From Nissolia schottii (Eukaryota > Streptophyta > Magnoliopsida > Fabales > Fabaceae), in assembly GCA_003254905.1 (NCBI GenBank), contig QANU01105760.1, forward strand, positions 34,847 to 98,846: DNA of 64,000 nucleotides, written 5' to 3'. The translations under genes and the position numbers were made by a program. Position 1 is the first letter of the stretch. Each line of letters begins with the position of its first letter. The notes beneath the pieces are model-generated. The model was not told the DNA's origin. It did no database searches and saw only the letters and a program-made list of their open reading frames with translations. Below, in pieces: positions 1 through 11,595 of the stretch.

Positions 1-963
1 TTGAAAATATAGCTAGTACAATTGATTTTAATGTTTACGCACTCCACTCAACATGTAATAAATTAACAATGTTACACTGCAAAAGAAAAACCTAAAATTT
101 TTAACAAAATTCGTTATAGTTACTATTAGATGAAATGATGTGATGAAAATTTCTTACTTGAATACAAAACTAACTCTTCGCTTTAAACACACACACAAAA
201 TAAATATCACCTTTATTGTGTTCTATCAAGTATTTTTAAGTCAAACCAACTAAAACTCACATTTATTATTTATTATGTATGTGCTCAAAAGTGATGTTAC
301 TCGTGTTTAAATAAGAATTTTTCATGATGTGACAAGGTTAGGAGTCACTTATTCAACGGCATATCATTTTCGACAACTAATTTCAGTGAGGTTTTTTCCC
401 TCAACATTTTTCTTAAAATAGAGCAAATTAGCATAGCTGTATTGCACATATAAAGTTATATAGCCGACTAGAGTTGCAAATATGATTGCATCCAAACTTG
501 AGATTAGAAAAAAGTTCTAATGGGGCCACTTGAATTCAAACGCGGTGCACTCAGTGATTGTGATTTATAGCAGTAAGTCATGCAGGTAGACGTAGGAAAC
601 CACATGGAATAATGCTGCAATGATTGGATCAGAAAAATGATTTCGATGGTGATCCTTCATCATGCTCAGATAACCAAACAGCTATACACTAAAAAAACTT
701 TAATTCAACTATGTAGTTCCACAACAAATGGCCAAGAAAGCTAATAACTAGTATCAAGAGAGAGTGCATGAGGGATGAAACCAGCAGAAATAACTTCACA
801 AGATAATTTGATAAATTATGGTCAGAGAACCACTAACAGGCTTTGGTAGCTCCACCTGCTGACATGAGAGGATGGCCATGGTGAACCATGTCCAAAAGCC
901 CACTCACATACTCATAACCATTAACGTGTGATAAATAAAAGGTAACACTACCGTAGTGTATTT
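1..963. other. intergenic / 3' flank of NRP gene
   Basis: AT-rich sequence with no recognised gene. The part next to position 963 should hold the 3' UTR of the minus-strand NRP gene. Nothing else recognisable is seen. Confidence 0.5.
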
Positions 964-3900
964 TCAATTGCCTTCGTCATCATCATCCTCATCATCATCT
1001 TGATCATCATCGTCAGAGTCATCCTCATCATCATCATTTTCCTGCAAGTGAGAAATATGCTTATAATACAGGACATGATAATATTTGCATCTACTATTTC
1101 AAAAGTTGTAATGTAAATAAATCAAATGCAAAGTCAAAATGAATGAGATCCTTTAAGAATGATTCTTAGGAAAAGCAACTGCTTAGTTTTGACTTTGGAA
1201 AAAATGTCACTGACTGCATTTAATGTTGGGCGAAGGCCATCCTCTTTTTCGGCCCATAAGAAACATTGCACAGAAAAATCAGTAAGTTGATAAGCAAGAA
1301 ATTTTAACACAAACATTGATACTTAAATGCAAATTTCATGCCAGTTTCTCAAAGCAATGCATCCACTAAAGCATTGTTGGTTTCGCCTCAAGTGAATATA
1401 ACATACTCTATAATTAAGATTTCAAAACTACCCACAGAAATTAACATAGTGGCTCCTTAACCCTTGAGGAGGGTGATGAATGAAGAAGAAATAGGGAAAA
1501 CAAAAAAGGAGGAAATATGAAAAATACAATATGAGAGACATATAGCTAATAAAACCCAATAAAGAAAAATTTCACAGTTCAATATTGCTTGAAAAAAGAA
1601 GCAGCCTTGCCTATCCATGTCTGATAAATACTCAACCATGGATCAGAAAAGTGATACAAGAAACTTGGCCAATTACAATCCATGAGTAAGCAATAGCACT
1701 TTTTAGTATTAAATCTGAGTACTTGTAAACTAGTATTAAAAGAAATATTTATATTCCTAAAACATATGTCAATCCTCCATGCTTTTTCTTAAAAAAATGA
1801 AACTTCAATTACCTCATCATTAGCTTCATCAACATCCTCTTCATCAGGATCCTCCTGTTCCCCGTAAATCATAAACATAACAAAAATAAAACATGGAGGG
1901 TAACAATGAAATAAGAAATAGCGGAGTAAAATAAATGAAGATGTGAAATCTGAAAGTATTTTTGTTAATCAAAATAGAGAAGGTACAAACATATAAAACT
2001 GAAAGTTAACTAACATTGTTGAAATAAGTGAGCGGATTTGGCCATAAATCATCCTTGATTAATTCTGCAACCTGCTATTTAGAGTGAAATATTAAACTCG
2101 AATTAATGTGAAGCAGAAAATGGAAGTAAAAGAAATATAACAATTGTGTAGTATAGAGACACGAAACCTATGGCAGAAATGACAATTCTAGATAGAACTT
2201 TACAAGACGAGAAGAAAAATATACCTCATCATGAATGTCATCCATATCATCTTTCTGCTCACAGTCACTAAACCAACTAAAGAAACTGCATTTAATAGCC
2301 CAAGAAATTAAGTTCTGTGAAGTATTTAAACCATGAAGCATTTGGAAAAGTAGCCTGAACAATATAATTCCGTTAAATACATCAACTAACAATTAATCAA
2401 CAAGAAAAGCTTTCTAATTATGCCTTCCTTAAATTTATTCTGTTATCATTTAAAAAGAAGCTCATCCAAGAATAATAAGTGAACTAATATACAAAACAAG
2501 TATGTATCATGAACACGACTTTCTTGGTTAACAATACTTCTGTACAAAAAGAATAAATAAATAATAGGGTTAATTAAGTTTTTAGTCCCTGTAATATTGA
2601 AAAGTTTGGTTTTAGTCCCTGTATAAAAGTTTTAGTCCCTGAAAAATTGAAAAGTTTGGTTTTAGTCCCTGGAGTTGTATGAAGGTTGACCGTGCTGACG
2701 TGGACGCGTCAGGTGCTGACGCGGCTCTGATGCGGCGCGCCACGCAAGATGCCACGTGGCATACCCAAAACCCAACCCATGACCCGNNNNNNNNNNNNNN
2801 NNNNNNNNNNNNNNNNNNNNNNNNNNNNNNNNNNNNNNNNNNNNNNNNNNNNNNNNNNNNNNNNNNNNNNNNNNNNNNNNNNNNNNNNNNNNNNNNNNNN
2901 NNNNNNNNNNNNNNNNNNNNNNNNNNNNNNNNNNNNNNNNNNNNNNNNNNNNNNNNNNNNNNNNNNNNNNNNNNNNNNNNNNNNNNNNNNNNNNNNNNNN
3001 NNNNNNNNNNNNNNNNNNNNNNNNNNNNNNNNNNNNNNNNNNNNNNNNNNNNNNNNNNNNNNNNNNNNNNNNNNNNNNNNNNNNNNNNNNNNNNNNNNNN
3101 NNNNNNNNNNNNNNNNNNNNNNNNNNNNNNNNNNNNNNNNNNNNNNNNNNNNNNNNNNNNNNNNNNNNNNNNNNNNNNNNNNNNNNNNNNNNNNNNNNNN
3201 NNNNNNNNNNNNNNNNNNNNNNNNNNNNNNNNNNNNNNNNNNNNNNNNNNNNNNNNNNNNNNNNNNNNNNNNNNNNNNNNNNNNNNNNNNNNNNNNNNNN
3301 NNNNNNNNNNNNNNNNNNNNNNNNNNNNNNNNNNNNNNNNNNNNNNNNNNNNNNNNNNNNNNNNNNNNNNNNNNNNNNNNNNNNNNNNNNNNNNNNNNNN
3401 NNNNNNNNNNNNNNNNNNNNNNNNNNNNNNNNNNNNNNNNNNNNNNNNNNNNNNNNNNNNNNNNNNNNNNNNNNNNNNNNNNNNNNNNNNNNNNNNNNNN
3501 NNNNNNNNNNNNNNNNNNNNNNNNNNNNNNNNNNNNNNNNNNNNNNNNNNNNNNNNNNNNNNNNNNNNNNNNNNNNNNNNNNNNNNNNNNNNNNNNNNNN
3601 NNNNNNNNNNNNNNNNNNNNNNNNNNNNNNNNNNNNNNNNNNNNNNNNNNNNNNNNNNNNNNNNNNNNNNNNNNNNNNNNNNNNNNNNNNNNNNNNNNNN
3701 NNNNNNNNNNNNNNNNNTGACAGAGATGAGGGGAGGAGATAGGGGCTGGGGAGGAAAATGTCTTTTTTTTATTTTAATTTTAATTTTAAAAATGGGTCGG
3801 GTCAGGCGGGTCGCGGGTCATGGGTTGGGTTTTGGGTATGCCATGTGGCATCCTGCGTGGCACGCCGCATCAGCGCCGCGTCAGCACCTGACGCGTCCAC

Positions 3901-5439
3901 GTCAGCACGGTCAACCCTCATACAACTCCAGGGACTAAAACCAAACTTTTCAATTTTTCAGGGACTAAAACTTTTATACAGGGACTAAAACCAAACTTTT
4001 CAATATTACAGCGACTAAAAACTTAATTAACCCTAAATAATAAATAAATAAAGACACCAACCTGATATCAAAAGGAGTCCGCTTGTTCCCTTTCTTCTCA
4101 TGATTGACTCCATTGGGTATGCCCTGCACATTTAAGGATTATGTTTCAAAGTAAAACAATAAAAATAAAAACTGCCGGTGCTGATGAGGGAAAAAAAGTG
4201 AAACTCAGTACCTTTCCCTCTTTCCATTTTATGGGGGTGGCAGTAATCTTTGTTGTTCCTTCTTCAAGGAAAGTAAAGGTCTTTGTAAGCTTTGTATCCT
4301 CAAAATAGGGATTGGGCTTGAAATTCTGAATAAGAAATAATTAAAAACTGGTTGTTCTTCAATAAACTGAACAGTTCACAACTTCATGCAGACTATAATT
4401 TTTCATACCCATAAGTAATTTGCAGATCAATTCTATAAAGATGCACCACTTAAGAGAGGCGTAATGTAACTTACAAGGGTGATTGTGTAGCCTGATTTGA
4501 CATCTTTATTATCTTCAACCTCAAGAGAATCCAAATACTTAAATATCTATCAAATAAGGGGTCAGCGATGAATTAAAGTTATACACAAGGTACCATCACC
4601 GAGTAACAAAGGTGGAAAAAAAAAAAAGCACTTCCATGGAACCTTCACAACAACACTGAGTAACTTCCAGAAGAAATTAAAGAAACTGAAATGTAACAAC
4701 AGCGGAACTTTAGAGGCCAAACCTTTTGATCTTCCTCGTTGAGAAGCTCACCAAGGGTAGGATGGCTCAGAAACTGCACAAGGAGAACAAAATAAAAATA
4801 AAAAACCAAATAAACTAAACATTTTAAACCATCATACTAACAAATTATGCAAAATTAAACCATCTAAGATAAAAAAGAAGAAGAAAAGAAAACTCACAGC
4901 ATTCAACCAGAAGTCAGGCATAGATTTGATTATCTCATTTCGCTGGTCGTAAACTGGCTTCCTTATCTCATTGTACTTCTGCTCTATCTCCAGCACTTTA
5001 TCACTTGCCTCCTCATTGATCTACAACCACGCTCAAATTCACCATCAAAAGGAACAAAACAACAACGAATTAATCGTTACTCATGATTTATAAATACAAT
5101 AATTCAATTACACTAGGTTTGCCACCATCAAAAAAAATAAAAAAAAAATCAGTCGTTGCTGATGATTCATAAATAAATAGAATTCAATTACACTAGGTTT
5201 ACGCGATTTGGAGAACGAAGGGAATTACATTACTGTTTTAGAACGGAAATGGAAAACCTAAAAATGAACTAAAAGGTTGAATCAATCAGCGAGAAATTGA
5301 CGAGATATATGTAAACCTTTTCGAGCTCGTCTTGGATCTCCTGCAACTTCTCGATGGAGAGGACGAGTTCTCCGTCAATCTCCTCCAAATTGTCGCCCTT
5401 CTCGGCAACTTTCTGCTTCTTCGTCCTGTCAGCTACCAT
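964..5439 (-). CDS. NRP1: NAP1-related protein (SET/NRP-type histone chaperone)
   Basis: Nuclear histone chaperone of the NAP/SET family that binds H2A-H2B and acts in chromatin assembly and repair (family knowledge). Ten exons join in frame with GT-AG borders: 5317-5439, 4898-5020, 4723-4773, 4475-4546, 4212-4325, 4062-4123, 2225-2285, 2015-2071, 1813-1854 and 964-1041, giving 260 residues, the usual NRP length. The start [10 protein letters not shown] matches plant NRPs. A long dimerisation helix (about residues 18-75) is followed by the NAP fold, with [46 protein letters not shown] and SFFSWFSD. The C-terminus is almost pure Asp/Glu and is coded by a GAT-rich tract. Intron 6 (2286-4061) is swollen by a Mutator-like element and the assembly gap. 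Upstream there is a telo-box and a TATA-like site. In Arabidopsis the paralogues are NRP1 and NRP2; the symbol rests on synteny. Confidence 0.95.
2567..4033. mobile_element. non-autonomous Mutator-like (MULE) fold-back element in NRP intron 6
   Basis: Both ends begin GGGTTAATTAAGTTTTTAGT as terminal inverted repeats. The left arm is readable for 220 bp up to the gap, and the right arm matches it with about six mismatches. The element is flanked by a perfect 9-bp direct repeat, taaataata (2558-2566 and 4034-4042), the length typical of Mutator-like elements. The arms carry tandem 'tttagtccctg...aaaagtttggt' modules and then a GC-rich part. No transposase is visible, but about 930 bp of the interior is unsequenced. 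Confidence 0.88.
2787..3717. other. assembly gap (run of N)
   Basis: 931 consecutive N inside the fold-back MULE. The long, nearly identical inverted arms on both sides are a likely reason why assembly failed here. Any open frame drawn across it is meaningless. Confidence 0.99.
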
Positions 5440-6538
5440 CTTTCAAGTGCCTCTGTTATCTCTCTGTTCGACGAGTGAAGTGAAGAGCCAAAAAGTGGTT
5501 AGGGTTTTTGGGGTTTATGCTTTTTATACACTGGTTAGCACGAATCGGCTATCGCGTGACAAGTGTCCGATGCGGGGGTACTTTCGTTATTTCGCGTCTG
5601 GGTGACGTGGACGGTCGGTCGGGGGAAACTCCATTTTTTGATTTTGTCTCTCGACTAGATACGATAATAATACATACCTTTTGTAGAGATCGATTTAGGG
5701 AAACGAATGAGATGTTGCGGGCAATGCTTTTAGGGGAGTGTGCAAAGGTCTAGTTTGAAGTTGATGAATCAATTTGTTCTTTAACAAAAATAATTTTGGT
5801 TAGTCAAGTTAGTTTTTTTTTATGTTTAGATACATTTAGTTAAACACATTTTTTAGAGGTGTGGTGAAACTTTGCACGTGCCGAGGGAGAGCAATTATGG
5901 ACAAAATGCATGTATTGATGGAGGGTAACCAGGGACGAAATGCTGAGTGTAAGGTGGGAGAGTGAAACACGTTTTTTGGGTGCAGTGAAATAGGTTTAAT
6001 GGTAACACATCATTTTATTAATGTTCACATAAACGGTCTTTGTTAGACATCTTAAACAAGGAGTTAACATGTCTTACTTATAGATGAACTAATTTAGCTG
6101 ATTTTAAATTCTGGAAGGATCAATTTGGAATATTACTCTTGCTTTTGTAAACCAAACAAGCTCTTTTAAGGCTATCTAAGTTAGTATATCTAGCCAAATG
6201 GGTATTTAAACTCTTTTTATGGTAAAAAATTTATATGATTTAATTGTGCCCAAAATTTTGTATCAAGAATAGAAGAAAAAGATAGCGAAAATCCACATAA
6301 AGAAATCTAATTTTCTATGAACCCTCAACAAATAAGACATATTAATCAAGTATATCAACTCTATATTTACTGTCCCCGTGCTTTCTTGGCTGTAAATATA
6401 TTGATTCCAATTCACATGTTATTAGAATTGATTGTAATTCAACCTAAAAGCTACCTCATGAAGCGAGTTCTTCAAGCTCTTACAAAAGCTATAATGACTA
6501 TATCTTTAACACAAGTAGAAGTAGCATTTTGTGAGGTG
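5440..6538. other. intergenic between NRP promoter and PMT 3' end
   Basis: The first 100 bp are the NRP 5' leader and promoter. The rest is AT-rich, and no gene or clear repeat is recognised. Short open frames here have no family resemblance. Confidence 0.4.
5500..5528 (-). promoter_or_regulatory. NRP promoter: telo-box and TATA-like element
   Basis: On the minus strand a TATAAAAA sits at 5521-5528, about 82 bp upstream of the NRP start codon. AAACCCTA (telo-box) lies at 5500-5507. Telo-boxes are common near transcription starts of plant growth and ribosomal genes (known). The assignment is by motif and distance only. Confidence 0.5.
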
Positions 6539-9500
6539 TCACTGTGAGCTTGTGGTGTTGTCACCTGCAACCCAGTACTGCTTCACAGCAAACAAGACCT
6601 TCTCTGAAACAAGTGGACCATCCTCATGATCCACCATCTTGGTCTTCCATCTCATTCCCTTCACTATTCTTTTGACCTGCATTAGCACACCTACTTGATC
6701 TCTGAATATTACTGTTCCTTCAGGCCTTAAAATTCGGTCCATCTCCAATAAAATGTCTTCTGCACTGCATCTGTTTTGATTCATCATTTGAGTCAGGAAA
6801 AAACATGGTACATCACTAAATATTTGATATGATTGCTTGCCAGCCAATTTGTAATTATCACTTTGGTTACGGATTTCATTCAGTCTACAAAGTGCTTAGC
6901 TAAGTATGTCTAGCCATGAAAATTTGCAATTAATCTTAAGGTATTAATGAAAAATAAACAAGATAAAGAAAACTTACATATTTTTGTACAAGCTGAAAAC
7001 ATCGTTTGCATGGATTAGATCATAAGTCCTTGGATATGATGAGAAGGCTTCACACCTGGCAGAATATGGAAATTTATTAAACAGAACAACTTTCTAATTA
7101 GATGAGAAGGCAAACTCTATTTACTATTCATAAACCAGCTAAGTTCAACATTTAGAATCTATATCCCTAACATTGCTGCTCTAAGTTCACATTAGATATC
7201 CCAGCAACATTTACAATAAAGTTTTGTTCTTTTTTAAGAAAACAGATTATCAATGAAAGTTTCTATTAAATCACCAGAAATTAAACCATGTAATAGAAGT
7301 TACCAATCATGATAAATGCCAATCAATCCACGGTCGAATATAACGCCCAGCGTAGCTTTCTGAGAAATTGTGGGCACAACATTCATGACCCATAATTTGG
7401 GAGAATCCACGGCAGCAGCAAAACTTCCCAGACCAGCATTCATGTCCATGATGTTGCGATACCTTCCGGAGTCAATGATTTTGTTGACCCTCTTGTAAGC
7501 ATTCACATGCTTCTTCCACAACCGGTTCTCCTCGATGAATGCCTCCACAGCTATGCCGGGAACTGATCTGCTGCTTGTTCTGGAAGGAACAGCATTGAGT
7601 CTCTCTGGGAATGGCTTCCAAGAATCGTGGGCTACAGGACCAGGAGTTACACACTTTTCCATCTTCTTGTACCTAGAAAATTGCAGGCCTTTCAGATAAG
7701 CATTGAAAAATTGAAACCAATAGTCCTATAATCCAGATGGTCCCCAGAAAAGCCCATGCTTCTGAAATACTCAGATTATCTTGAAAGATACTATTTTCCA
7801 AGGCATGAAATTCTTACACAAATGCAGAGTACAACAAGAACTAAGCCTTTTCCCACTAGGTGTAGTAGTTGGCTACATAAATCATGTCTATCATTAGAAG
7901 TTAAGTCTACAATGCAGATAGAGTAAACCTCCAATTTTATTGGGAATTATTTCAATGGCAAAGCTGGGTGATATGTTTGAAACTAGACACTGGCAAGTAA
8001 CAGCTCAACACATAAAAGTTTTGTCAATTTTTCCAAAGGTTTTATATTTTCTTATTCATGAAGTATGAAAAATGCAGAAAGTGAAGCAATTATTTCAGAT
8101 TAAAATACACATCATCTTTCCATGTTGTAGAAAAGGGGGGAAAAATGTAGAAAGAGGGAGAAATTGAAATGAAGCAACTTACCAGACATCATCAGCATTT
8201 GTAGATTCACATATTATGGCTCGAGTATCTTGTTTACTGCATTCATCATAACTTGATGTTTTCCTCCAGATGGCAATGTCACCCTTTTCATATTTCTTTT
8301 CCCAGAAAAGAAGTTTAGCAACATCTTCAATCTTCCTTTGCTCAGCCTCAACTTCTGCCTCTGGACGCAGCCATTCTTGGTAGTTATTCTTCCAATTGAT
8401 AGGTGGACCAGAAAGTATCCAGTAACCACCAGGTCTGAGAACTCGGTCAACTTCCATCATGTACATTCCATCTGTGCAAAAAAACAGATCCAAAAATTAC
8501 AGTTTAAATATTTTTTGACTACCTAAAACCTGAAGTGCTTGATATCTGTTGAGGAACCACTGAACAGTAAAAACCAAACCAGAAAAGCAAGGTCATGATA
8601 AATCTGTATGCCATAATTTTTTGCTTCAAATAGTACTATAAATAGCTTTGAAGCCAATTTTTCAAGTTACTAATCTTGAATTTCACAGAAAATGTATGTT
8701 ATATCATAAAAATATAGCATACATTTGCTTCAAATAGTTTGAACCACTATAATATATGCTCTATCATAATGGCTTAAGGAATCATTTCCTAAAATGACAC
8801 CATGAAACTTTATTAGTTTGACTAATGGAAATATTTCAAATTTCCTAAGCCAGGAACATGATAGTTATTCTCACCATCTCTGCCCCATGGAATCAAACAG
8901 TGAGAACAATGTGCCATGTCAAAAGATCCAGAAGGGAACGGCAGCTTTATGGTTCCAAGAACACCAATGATGGCTGGAACACCTCTTTCCATTGCAAATT
9001 GCACTTCAGCTTCATGAGGGTCCCTTGGTGCAATTGACATTGTGATCACATTTTTCTTAAACAAGTATGCACCCAAACTAGCAACCTAGCATCATCAATC
9101 ACCAACAAATGAGGTAAAGTATACATATATGGAAGAATTCAGAAGCAGAAAGCTCCACTAGAAACTATTATGTTTATGGACTTCAAAGCTGATTGAACCA
9201 TAACAAGGGTGCTTATTATGATCTAACTTACCCCACAGCCAGTATCTAATGCAGTTCTAACCATTCCATTGTCCAAGGGTACAATTGAGGCAATTTCATC
9301 AATGTAAGCATCCACTCCCTGAGGAAACTGCGCCCCTCTGCCACGAAATCTGATAACATGACCATCATACTGTATCCAATTCTGCAAATCCTTCTCCGGT
9401 GTGAGCCTCTCGTGAGGAGCATTTGCATACGGAACATAGTCACGGCTCTTGGGCCAAGGGAACGGTGTTGTGTACCCTCTAGGAGCAGGTATGAGGCAAT

Positions 9501-9879
9501 GCAGCTTTTCCTCTTGAGGAGGGCAATGCCTTTCTCTATAAATCATCTTTTCTTGTGGGAATGTCATTGCTAGAGTCTGATCATGGCAAGGCGTGTAATC
9601 GATGTAGTGATCGTCACATGGCTTGAACTCCTTGGCTTGTGCTTCTGAGTTATCATGTGTTTCAGAATCATCATCAATGTGGTGAGTCTCATAGTTCATA
9701 TCAGAGAGAATAGTGCAATCTGTCTTTTTGGTAACATCAAGGGCTATGCTATCTCCCTTTCCGAAACCACTTCGTTGCCATAAACCAAGTATGTAGAAGA
9801 AACCACACAAGCCAACTACAATGAAAACAGACATTGAGCTCTTTTTTCTGTTGTCTCCTGGTTTCCCTTTTGTTGCCAT
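6539..9879 (-). CDS. probable pectin-type methyltransferase (PMT family, DUF248)
   Basis: A putative S-adenosylmethionine-dependent methyltransferase anchored in the Golgi as a type II membrane protein, thought to act on pectin (family knowledge; substrate not shown here). Six GT-AG exons: 9232-9879, 8875-9085, 8183-8471, 7304-7672, 6978-7055 and 6539-6770, giving 608 residues, normal for the family. A short basic N-terminus ([14 protein letters not shown]) precedes one membrane segment (about 16-35, [17 protein letters not shown]). The lumenal part has the conserved [37 protein letters not shown] and [11 protein letters not shown] blocks. A first SAM motif is [15 protein letters not shown] (about 210-224), followed by [20 protein letters not shown] and VLRPGGYW. 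The second half has [16 protein letters not shown] and [15 protein letters not shown]. It belongs with the short-stem PMTs, but the exact PMT number cannot be fixed here. Confidence 0.95.
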
Positions 9880-11595
9880 GATGGATCTTTACTTTCTCAA
9901 AACTGTGCAATCGCTCTACAGTGGAAGCCAAATATATTAATGCATAGGACAGGTGAAATGGCCATTTACATAACTTGATTCAATGACCAAAAGTTCAAAA
10001 CAATGCACACCCAAGTGCCTATTGCATTCCCAGTAGCATGAGGATCAGATGATAATTCTAAGCGATTGCACAAGGAAATCCAAAGTTATTGTTTGGCGTG
10101 TTTGGTTGCGGGGTAAAAATGAGGGAAGAATTATAAGAATATCTTTAGTTCACAAGAATGTTCTTTTAATTCAAAGAATTCTAAGTTATTGAAAGTTGAC
10201 TCCATTTGCATTAAAATGCTCTGACCCTTGCAAAGAAAATTTATTCAAGGGAAAGTAAGGAAACTGAAATTAGATATGCAATTAATGATGTGTGGATCGA
10301 ACTGAAGCCAAGTTTAAGCTTAAATAATGTTATTTGTATTTATTAAAAGTGAATATCGAGAGTGACCACCATAGAGACATATTCACCCTATCCATCCACG
10401 GCCACAAAAGGTGTTGTGTCTTTCTTTTCACGATATCCACTTAATGTCTACTTTTAATATATAGATAACGATAGCTTAGAAGCGCAAAAGAACTACTAAA
10501 GTCAACGAAATAAAATTTGAGATTTTTAATTTATCAAACACTTGCTTTAACCAAATTCACCCTCCATTAAAAAAGAAAGTTTTGGTTGATAAAAATCTTT
10601 AAAATGGTGAAAGGACAAAACGATTAATATGTGAATGAAAGTCTTTTACCTTCTGGAATATACGAGGTAGCAAAAGTTGAAAAATCAGCTGGGGCCCTAT
10701 GAAATCTGCGTAATACACAGCTTAATGATGCAGATTCTGCACTCGAGTCTATGGTTCTGCATATGAAAGAAAATGTGGGGGGTAGACATGGTGTAAATGG
10801 CAACAGGAAATGGATCGCAGAATCTGAACTCCCTATGATTACTGACAACATTGTTGTTGGTCCCTTGTTTTTAGTGGGTGTGTCAGTGTCAGTAAGGCTG
10901 TCTTTCGACAAATTCGAGGACATGCAAGTGTCTCATTTGTGGTTGCTTCAGTACTTCTTCACTCACGGATTGGGAATATTCAATTGGTTAGTTAATTTAA
11001 CGGTTCTAACAGTTTATGACAGAGTGGGACCATCCCTTTCTCTTGACCAATCACAACCCTCCACTTCAATTTCCTCACTCATCCAACCTCCTAATATAAC
11101 ATCGTCTTAATTTTGGTTTCAAGTTGACAGTTGTATGAAAAATCATTTTTAAATTGAAATTTACAAGTAGTCTAAAAGTTACCTAGTTTCTTAAGTTCAA
11201 TATTTATTGCGATTGCTATTTATACTATACTAATTCGATGAAAAATTCTTAGCTAAAAACCAATTTTAATAATTTATTCCCAAGCACACACACAAAAATT
11301 GAATTCCGCAACCTTTGTTTAAGATATATTTATATGTGTGGGTCTCATTATCTTATGTGTGTGCGCCTAGCAATGAGTTGTTAAAATTGTTCTACCTAGG
11401 CTAATCATGCTAGGCATTTACTTCATTTCTTTCTGAAAGAAAAATTCAAGGTTTTAGGCACAGGAATCTGTAAATGCTAGATTGTATAGTTCACTAGTAG
11501 TTCAGGAAACATTCACCATCATCTTCACCGTACAAGTGCACCATTTACTGAAGGTTCTTGCCAATCTTTTGAAGCTGTTGCCATTTGGCTGTCCA
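9880..11595. other. intergenic: PMT promoter side and ASC-1 3' side
   Basis: Contains the 5' flank of the methyltransferase gene and, at the right, the 3' flank of the ASC-1 gene. Overlapping open frames on both strands at 10624-11110 show no family motif. No repeat with clear ends is seen. Confidence 0.4.

Noticed and set aside
2679..3938. Long open frames on the plus strand
   Set aside because: They read through the run of N; only the repeat arms are real sequence.
10624..11110. Overlapping open frames on both strands between the methyltransferase and ASC-1 genes
   Set aside because: No recognisable motif, no supporting splice structure, and both strands are open by chance.
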